Assembly: GCA_963716235.1 (NCBI GenBank)
Contig: CAVQTE010000010.1
Span: forward strand, 212,780 to 276,779
Reading direction: 5' to 3'
Origin: Sva-07 sp963716235
GTDB taxonomy: Bacteria; Actinomycetota; Acidimicrobiia; Acidimicrobiales; Ilumatobacteraceae
DNA: 64,000 bases
Shown: positions 58,610 through 64,000 of the stretch, in pieces
How positions within the stretch are numbered: position 1 is the stretch's first letter
How the letters are laid out: every line of letters begins with the position of its first letter
The notes under the pieces: model-generated
The model's input: only the letters and a program-made list of their open reading frames with translations
What the model was told of the DNA's origin: nothing
Database searches by the model: none
Program-made: the position numbers and the translations under genes

Positions 58610-58999
58610 ATGGTGAAATCAGTTGCCGAGATGATCGCCGAGGCACGCGCTCAGATCAAGCTCGTGACCCCCGAAGCAGTGTCCGAGGAACTCGCCACCG
58701 GTGACCCGGTCGTCGTTGACGTCCGCGAACCCGTCGAGTGGGAACGCCACATCTCCGGCGCTCTCCAAGTGCCCCGCGGGCTCCTGGAGTTCGTCGCCGA
58801 CCCCGCAAGCCCCCGCCACAGCGACCAACTTCAACCCTCGCGCCGGGTCATCGTCTACTGCGCCTCCGGCGCCCGTGCCGCACTCGCCACACTCACCCTC
58901 CAGAACATGGGCTACGACAACGTCGCCAACATGGACGGCGGCCTGAAAGCATGGATCGCCGCCGACCTGCCAACCACCGAACACCACAGCGACATCTGA
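58610..58999 (+). CDS. Rhodanese-like sulfurtransferase
   Basis: A single-domain rhodanese, 129 residues from ATG 58610 (an ATG at 58604 is also possible; AGGAG at 58596-58600 suits the later one). It has VVDVREPVEWERHISGAL, the active-site loop CASGARA with Cys84 as persulfide carrier, and NMDGGLKAW near the C-terminus. It transfers sulfane sulfur or handles sulfite/thiosulfate. It follows the DszB-like gene closely (29 bases), so they are one operon and probably one pathway. Confidence 0.9.
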   Translation: MVKSVAEMIAEARAQIKLVTPEAVSEELATGDPVVVDVREPVEWERHISGALQVPRGLLEFVADPASPRHSDQLQPSRRVIVYCASGARAALATLTLQNMGYDNVANMDGGLKAWIAADLPTTEHHSDI

Positions 59000-59181
59000 A
59001 CGACGCCACGACCCGCAGACCCCGAAGCTGACGACCCGCCGGCCCGCCGGAGAGTCAGCGCGCCCGATATCAGCACACATAATCCCGCGCCGAGCGGTGC
59101 CCGAGGAGTGCGACTGCGGCCCATCAGCCGATGTATCAGACGGGCGCCGCTGAGTCGGACGTACGTCAATCCTCAGGGCGG

Positions 59182-60399
59182 TCACATGAAGTTGCGGGTA
59201 TGCAGCGATGAGAGTGCCTCGGCCTCACCGGTGGTGAAGCCGAGGCGGGCGAGTCGGGCAGCGCGGGCTTCGTTCATTTCGTTCTGGAGCTGCTGAACAG
59301 CTTGCCAGCCTGTACGGACGTCGTCGGGGGTGTCGTTGCCGGCGGCGAGGAGTACGAGTGCGTCGAAGACGTCTTCGTTGAGTCCGGAGGTGTTCTGGAG
59401 TGCTCGGTGGCGTTGTTCGACGGCGCGGGCGAGCCTGCTGCGGAGGTCGGGTTCGAGTTGGGTGTGGCGTTCGAGGTGCGAGAGTGAGAAGGCGACGTGG
59501 CGGGCTTCGTCGTTGCGGGTGAGGTGGGCGATCTGTCGGGTGACGGCGTCGGGGGCGTGGCGTTCGAGGAAGCTGAGGAGTGAGACGAAGGTGCCTTCGC
59601 CCATGACGGAGAGCAGGAAGCTGGCGATGGCGTAGTCGGGTTCGTCGAGGAGGGTTTGCAGTGAGGCGCGTCCGCCGACGGTGGACAGGGCGAGTTCGTG
59701 GCCGGTCATGGTGGCGCGTCGGGTGAACACCTCGATGTGTCGTGCTTCGTCGGCGATGGTGACGGCGAGGAACTGTTGGATCTCGCGGAAGTGTGGGTGG
59801 ATCTGTCCGAGAAATCTGGCGGGCACGACGAGTGCTGCCTCTTCGTTCTCGATCAGGAACGTCATGACCTGGACCACGGCGGATTCGACTCGCCGGTTGT
59901 GGTCGATCGGTGCCGTCCAGTCGATCGCCGTGGCGGGGTCCCATTGTGCCGCGGTGGCTTGGGTGTAGAGGGCGGCTGCCCGATCGGTCCAGAGGTCCTC
60001 GCGGCGGTCGATCCGGAATTGCGGTGACGGCCCGCCGGCCTCGATCGTCGCACCGCGCGCGGCGAGACCCCACACAGCGGGTGGGTCGGCGACGAGCGCA
60101 CCGGGATGGGTGGGGTCGGAATGTCCCGCCTGCTGCGCACCAACCCATCGCGCGCTGATCGCAGATCCGCGTTCGATGATGCCGATCACGTCGCCGTCGA
60201 TGGTCGGATCGGGTGTCCGCCAGCGGTGGCCGTGTTGGCGGCACCAGGTGGCGAGGTGTCCGGCGAGATCGGGGTGGATGCCGCTTACGCCGACTTCGTC
60301 GCCGGTGTGCTGTTCGGCGAGTGCGAGTTTCACGAGGATGTCGCCGCCACCGTCGAGCCCGAGTGATCCGAGCTCGACGGTGGCACGTCGGCGGGTCAC
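59182..60399 (-). CDS. TusA-like domain fused to a ferritin-like di-iron domain
   Basis: A 405-residue protein. Residues 1-75 resemble TusA/SirA (DILVKLALAEQHTGDEVGV, then DLAGHLATWCRQHGHRW) but lack the catalytic CPxP Cys; a Cys remains in WCRQHGH. A short linker follows, then a ferritin-like domain (about 140-340) with ENEEAALVVPA, ADEARHIEVF and NDEARHVAFS, giving two ExxH motifs for a di-iron site, as in AurF- or R2-like oxygenases. GTG 60399 start. It is last in the minus-strand operon after the PhnD-like gene. Likely an oxygenase with a sulfur- or partner-binding module; the combination is unfamiliar to me. Confidence 0.75.
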   Translation of the reverse strand: MTRRRATVELGSLGLDGGGDILVKLALAEQHTGDEVGVSGIHPDLAGHLATWCRQHGHRWRTPDPTIDGDVIGIIERGSAISARWVGAQQAGHSDPTHPGALVADPPAVWGLAARGATIEAGGPSPQFRIDRREDLWTDRAAALYTQATAAQWDPATAIDWTAPIDHNRRVESAVVQVMTFLIENEEAALVVPARFLGQIHPHFREIQQFLAVTIADEARHIEVFTRRATMTGHELALSTVGGRASLQTLLDEPDYAIASFLLSVMGEGTFVSLLSFLERHAPDAVTRQIAHLTRNDEARHVAFSLSHLERHTQLEPDLRSRLARAVEQRHRALQNTSGLNEDVFDALVLLAAGNDTPDDVRTGWQAVQQLQNEMNEARAARLARLGFTTGEAEALSSLHTRNFM

Positions 60400-61258
60400 C
60401 GGGGTAGCCCTCCACGGTGATGTTGCCGTCGGTGTCGTAGAAGCCGAGCCGGTCGACGGCGGCCTCGAGCTGGACGTAGCCGGTCGTGCGTCCGGGTCGC
60501 CATTGCCGTAGACCTTCGAGTTGCAGCAGCGGCCGGACGTCGGGGTCCTCGAACGACATCGACAACAACAGCTCGACGAACCGGTCCACGACGGTCTGGT
60601 CGCTGTCGTCGAGAACGGTCATCGTGCAATGGTCGTACAAGCCTGTGCGGGTGAGGATGCGGACGGCGTCGGGTTCGATGGTGCCCTCCTTGGCGAACAG
60701 CAACTGGTTGCCGTCGATCACGCAGGCAGCATCGACCTCACCAGTCACGAGTGCGTTGACGGCGTCGCGTTCACCGCCGACGTGATCGCCGTGTTTGGTG
60801 ACCATCACGTCGAAGCGACGGACGTCGAACGACGTGCCCGGATCCAACCCGAGATTCGCCAAGTGCGCGAGCGGCAGCAAGGTCGCCTGCGGGGAATCGA
60901 TCGCTCCCGTGCCCACCGTCCGACCGGCGAGTTGGGTGACGTCGGTGATGTCGCTGTCGGCACGCACGAGCACGACCGAGGTCAGGTCCTGATCGGTGTC
61001 ACGCATCGCCACGGCGGACGCCAGGCGGCCCGCAGCGGCCGCGAGCCGGCGTGTGCGCACCCAGGCGAGCGGTGAGTCCCAGGTGACGTCAACGTGGCCG
61101 GCGATGTGGGCTTCGGCCTGGGTTTCGTAACTGGAGTACAGCACGTAGTCGAATGCGAAGCCTTGGGTGGCGAACCAGTCCGTGAAGCCTTCCCAGATGG
61201 TGACGACCTTGGGGTCGTAGGCAACGGCGCCGAGCGTGAACGGTCGAGTGATGGTCAT
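60397..61258 (-). CDS. PhnD-like substrate-binding-fold protein, no signal peptide, frame disturbed at the end
   Basis: About 287 residues of type-3 binding-protein fold from ATG 61258 (GGGAGG upstream): FTLGAVAYDPKVVTIWEGFT, YETQAEAHIAGHVDVTWDSP, TVGTGAIDSPQATLLPLAH and ACVIDGNQLLF. No signal peptide, so it acts in the cytosol, like the DszB-like protein, and may be an enzyme or carrier. The frame has no stop after EGYP and runs on antisense-like through the next gene to 59225. If one base were different, TGA would overlap the GTG of the next gene (GTGA), so a single indel near 60396-60410 is likely. Confidence 0.7.
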
Positions 61259-61271
61259 GATGCGACCTCCC

Positions 61272-62389
61272 TCATCCGAACAGCGGCATGCCGCAGAGTG
61301 CTCGGCCAATGAAGTCCTGCAACGCGTCGACCGTTGGCGCCATCACTGCGGATGCTCGGGCGTCGCGGAAGTGGCGTTCGATGCCGATGTCCTTGCGGAA
61401 CGCTGCACCACCACCGACTCGCATCGCGAGGTCGAGGACCTCCAGCGCGGTCTCCCCGGCGACAGCCTTGGACTGCAGCATTCGCAACGCCGCATCGGGC
61501 CGCTCCGTCGACAACGCAACGATCGCGTCGGCGACGAGCACACTTGCGGCATCGGCCCGGTTCTTCATGTGGGCCACGTGCTGACGGACCACGGGCTGGT
61601 CAGCAAGTGACTGATCAAGATGTGCGAGGCGTGCGGTGGTGACATGCGTGATCACCTTGGCGATCGAGGCGTCCATCAACCCGAGACTGCACGAGGCATT
61701 GAGGATCTGGAACACCGGCAACACCACACCGAGCGCGATGTCGAGACCTGCTCCGTCGTCACCCAGACGGCACGACAGCGGGGACGCACATCGACGGCAT
61801 CCACCGGGCTCGACGCGTTGCCTCGCAACCCCAGCCCGTCGAACGGTGCTGAACCTTCAACCCCGACGCATCAGCGGGAACAAGCCACAGGACGCCCCAA
61901 TTATGCCGTGGCCGGCCGGCTGGTCCACACGTAGGAGTCGGCCTCACCGGCCGAGGTCACCCAGTCTCGAACGCGTCGAGCACGACACTGTCACCATCAG
62001 TCGTCGCGGTGCCGATCGGTGCCCAGAAGTGGCTACGCGACCCAGTCTCGGAGAACGCCGACGTCGACAGATCGCTGCCGAGGCGATCGCTGGCGTGTCT
62101 CCACGGAACCGTACTGCTCGATCACCGCCGTCGCGCAGTAGTGCATGCACCCACCATGGCGGTGCTCCCACAGGTGGCGCGCCAAACGCCGCACGACCTG
62201 GGCGGCGTCGTCGAGCGTGCCACCACGTCCCCGACCTCGGCCGAGCTCGACAAGGCGAAATCCGGCATCGCCGAGTGCGGTCACGGCGGAACGAGGAAAC
62301 GTTCCGTTGGCGTCGACGTCGTCGGCGGCCGGCTCGACCACGGTCGTGATGAGTTCCTCGAGCACGTCGAGGATTGATCCTTCAGTCAT
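61272..62389 (-). pseudogene. Acyl-CoA-dehydrogenase-fold gene broken by several frameshifts
   Basis: The N-terminal piece (ATG 62389 to about 62100; LEELITTVVEPAADDVDANG, CMHYCATAVIEQYG) and C-terminal piece (61727-61272; QILNASCSLGLMDASIAKVI, AMRVGGGAAFRKDIGIERHF) match one acyl-CoA-dehydrogenase-like protein. Between them the reading moves through several frames: LSTSAFSETGSRSHFWAP, VTSAGEADSYVWTSRP, GVLWLVPADASGL, PFDGLGLRGNASSP, GDDGAGLDIALGVVL. At least five indels. The fold includes DszC-type flavin monooxygenases. Ribosome site AGGAGA is intact. First gene of the operon with the PhnD-like and diiron genes. Confidence 0.75.
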
Positions 62390-62763
62390 GTTCTGTCTCC
62401 TGTGAAACGTGTCTCGTCATAGCGACTCCTTCGTTGATGGGTAGGTCAGGAGTCTGACACCTCGCACCGACACGGGCGGTGGTGTACCGTGCCGGCCCCG
62501 ACGGGCGGTGGTCGTGTTACGAACGGCAACTCGACGCCGTTGACCCGATCGACTGCGCCGCAAGCGCGGCCCGTCGGGAGCTGTCTCGCCCGAGTGAGTA
62601 CCGAGCGGCATCCGCAGAAGGGGCGCTTGATCCGCCAGAACGCACCCCGGATCGTCACGCATGATGATAGGTGGCGCGAGGACTCTGATGGCCGATGGCA
62701 CACCTGAGCACAACGTTGGTGCTCCCCGGAACCAGACTGCTCCGGCGAGCGACCTGGACGGGC
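62390..62763. other. 374-base divergent gap between the sulfur operon and copper genes
   Basis: It must hold promoters for the minus-strand operon (ribosome site AGGAGA near 62400) and for the PCuAC gene. Contains two GACGGGCGGTGGT-type strings (about 62475 and 62500), a short imperfect direct repeat of unknown meaning. No gene or terminator seen. Confidence 0.45.
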
Positions 62764-63619
62764 ATGGATCTTCGCACCGCCTTGTCTGTTCGCCGTACCG
62801 GGGTGTTGGTCGCCGTCCTCGGAATGTCGCTTGCCGCATGCGGCAGCGACGACGATGGCGCCGAACCCGCAGCCTCGGCGCTGGTTGAGACCGTTGCGGA
62901 CGGTGCCGCGGAAGCTGTCGTCATGTCGATCAGCGACGCCGGGGTCGTGGTCGTAGCCTGCCGAAGGGCAGACCACGACGGCGGTCTACGGGATTGGTGT
63001 CGAACCCCGGTGATTCCGACGTGACCATCGTGTCCGCATCGAGCTCGGTGACCGACAGCGTCGAGCTGCACGAGACCATCATGGGTGACGACGGCGCCAT
63101 GCAGATGGTCGAACGCGGCAAGGAGGGCTTCGTCGTGCCGGCCGGCGGCGAGTTCGCATTCGAACCAGGCGGCCCGCACGTCATGATCCTCGACATCGAC
63201 CCGGCCACGTACCCCGACGAAATCGAGGTCACCTTCACGTTCGACGGCGTGGAACCGCTCACGTTCACCGCCGAGGTCCGCGACGTCGAAGACGACATGG
63301 GTGAGATGGACATGGGTGAAGCCGACCATGAACACTCCGCCGATGACGAGCACGAGGGTGTGGATGCCACCCGGTTGCATGTGAGCTCGACGAACAGCTC
63401 ACGGACGGCGGGTTGGACGCCCCCGCACAGCGCGCCGTCGTAGCGGAGGCGATCGCTGCGGTCGAGGCGATGCAGCCAGCCGCTGGTTCTCCCGAAGCTG
63501 CCCTGCTCGTCACGCTGCAGGACCTCGACGCTGCGCTCGAGGCCGGTGACGTCGCTGCGGCAGCGGCACTGGCCGCCGAGGCACATGAGCAGGCCCACGA
63601 CCTCGACCACCACGGATGA
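62764..63619 (+). pseudogene. PCuAC-family copper chaperone lipoprotein, frameshifted
   Basis: ATG 62764 starts a lipoprotein signal (VLVAVLGMSLAACGSDDDG). After ISDA the frame shifts twice; from about 62994 VSNPGDSDVTIVSASS leads to the copper motif with LHETIMGDDGAMQM and GGPHVMILDID (H...M...HxM of PCuAC). A further one-base loss near 63385 moves the C-terminus into the frame LDAPAQRAVVAEAIAAVEAM to TGA 63619. Without the three indels it would be about 285 residues, a PCuAC domain with an Ala-rich tail. PCuAC carries Cu(I) to cytochrome oxidase. Type called pseudogene because of the indels, but sequence error is possible. Confidence 0.65.
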
Positions 63620-64000
63620 ACCCCCTGCGTCATCTCGGTGATCCGAGGCAACGGGTGCTCGTGCCGGTGCTGTGCATCGTCTCGCTCGCCATGGCTGCGT
63701 GCGGTAGCGACGACGGCGAGACTCGGGTACCCGACGGCTCCACGGGAAACCCCTACACCCAGGCGATCATCGATGCGGACTCCCACGACGAGGTCGTGTT
63801 CGCCCTGAAGGGCGCCGACATGGTCGTCGCCGTTACGTGCGGCGCAGACGGCGCGGCTGCCGTCGTCAAGGCCGTCGCCGCTGGGCTCCCGCTGGGCGAG
63901 TACACCGGTACCTTCGAGCCGGCCACCGGCGTCGACCTCGAACTCACCGTCGACGCACTCGTCGAGGGACACGACGAGCGCCGAGATGACACTCGACGCC
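63616..64000 (+). CDS. Lipoprotein, 5' part (runs off the window end)
   Basis: ATG 63616 overlaps the stop of the copper chaperone gene in ATGA and stays open to the edge (128 codons). A signal peptide with lipobox SLAMAAC (about Cys29) is followed by Gly/Ser and VVFALKGADMVVAVTCGADG, AAVVKAVAAGLPLGEYTGTF. No domain recognised; probably a secreted partner in copper handling. The last residues (GHDERRDDTRR) are unusual and may lie after another frameshift. Confidence 0.6.
   Translation, partial: MNPLRHLGDPRQRVLVPVLCIVSLAMAACGSDDGETRVPDGSTGNPYTQAIIDADSHDEVVFALKGADMVVAVTCGADGAAAVVKAVAAGLPLGEYTGTFEPATGVDLELTVDALVEGHDERRDDTRR

Noticed and set aside
48083..59085. Similar strings CGATATCACAGCACAC (48083) and CGATATCAGCACACAT (59064) as island attachment sites
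   Set aside because: The match is short and gapped, and the first copy lies left of the tRNA fragment, so it does not bracket a unit.
59225..61258. A single fused protein joining the PhnD-like domain to an Arg/Pro-rich second half
   Set aside because: The second half (for example RRTPRRRQRHPRRRP) is out-of-frame translation of the diiron gene, not a real domain.
1..64000. CRISPR array, prophage genes, IS transposase or integrase
   Set aside because: I saw no regularly spaced repeats and no transposase or integrase motif anywhere in the window; the island call rests only on the tRNA fragment and context.

Overview
The window is high-GC DNA from an actinobacterium, most probably of the class Acidimicrobiia (Ilumatobacter-like). 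I infer this from the actinobacterial fhaA-fhaB-pstP-rodA-pbpA-pknB/trpG/crgA block, two F420-type (Ddn-like) proteins, a CGNR-type regulator, frequent GTG and TTG starts and many 4-base ATGA/GTGA gene overlaps. In actinobacteria the fhaA-to-crgA block lies close to the replication origin, and a group of DnaA-box-like sequences follows crgA. No database search was possible; family names come from motifs, length and context.

Layout. 0-3.6 kb: end of a membrane protein, then a four-gene molybdate operon on the minus strand (modA, modB, modC, PadR regulator), each junction overlapping by 4 bases. 3.6-7.6 kb: a multi-pass membrane protein, an M6-like zinc protease whose C-terminal part is out of frame, and tRNA-Leu(CAG). 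7.7-16.6 kb: the cell-envelope signalling and division block. 16.7-24.5 kb: MarR regulator, FAD reductase, thioesterase, VOC protein, TrmH-type rRNA methylase, MMPL exporter with ArsR regulator, a methyltransferase, cold-shock protein. 24.6-32.4 kb: a seven-helix SWEET-like protein divergent from a CGNR regulator, a heterodimeric ABC exporter, a VOC protein, a nucleoside hydrolase, and a class III cyclase coupled to a DUF4097-like protein. 32.5-39.3 kb: a fatty-acid/acyl-CoA region (thiolase, MarR, acyl-CoA dehydrogenase, AMP ligase, crotonase, PhyH dioxygenase). 39.2-48.7 kb: a ribbon-helix-helix-like regulator, F420-type proteins, an iron pair (ferritin-like protein plus [2Fe-2S] protein), a Vps62-like protein coupled to a kinase-like/flippase fusion, a methyltransferase and a cytochrome P450.

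At 48.75 kb a 45-base 3' fragment of a tRNA-Ala(TGC) gene, broken in the anticodon loop and including CCA, looks like the distal attachment site of a genomic island extending rightward past the window end. Beyond it the DNA changes character: repeats without genes, a Zn/Mn-type ABC transporter operon containing a DJ-1/PfpI gene, small regulator modules, and many single-base frameshifts (in at least five loci).

The most interesting block is 56.6-62.4 kb. A TetR regulator, a cytosolic homologue of the sulfinate desulfinase DszB with the Cys/His/Arg catalytic set, and a rhodanese face a convergent operon of an acyl-CoA-dehydrogenase-fold (DszC-like fold) gene, a PhnD-like protein without signal peptide, and a TusA-like/ferritin-like diiron fusion. 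Together they suggest an undescribed organosulfur pathway: a flavin enzyme and a diiron enzyme for oxidation, a desulfinase for C-S cleavage, and rhodanese/TusA domains for sulfur handling. A frameshifted PCuAC copper chaperone and the start of a second lipoprotein close the window.
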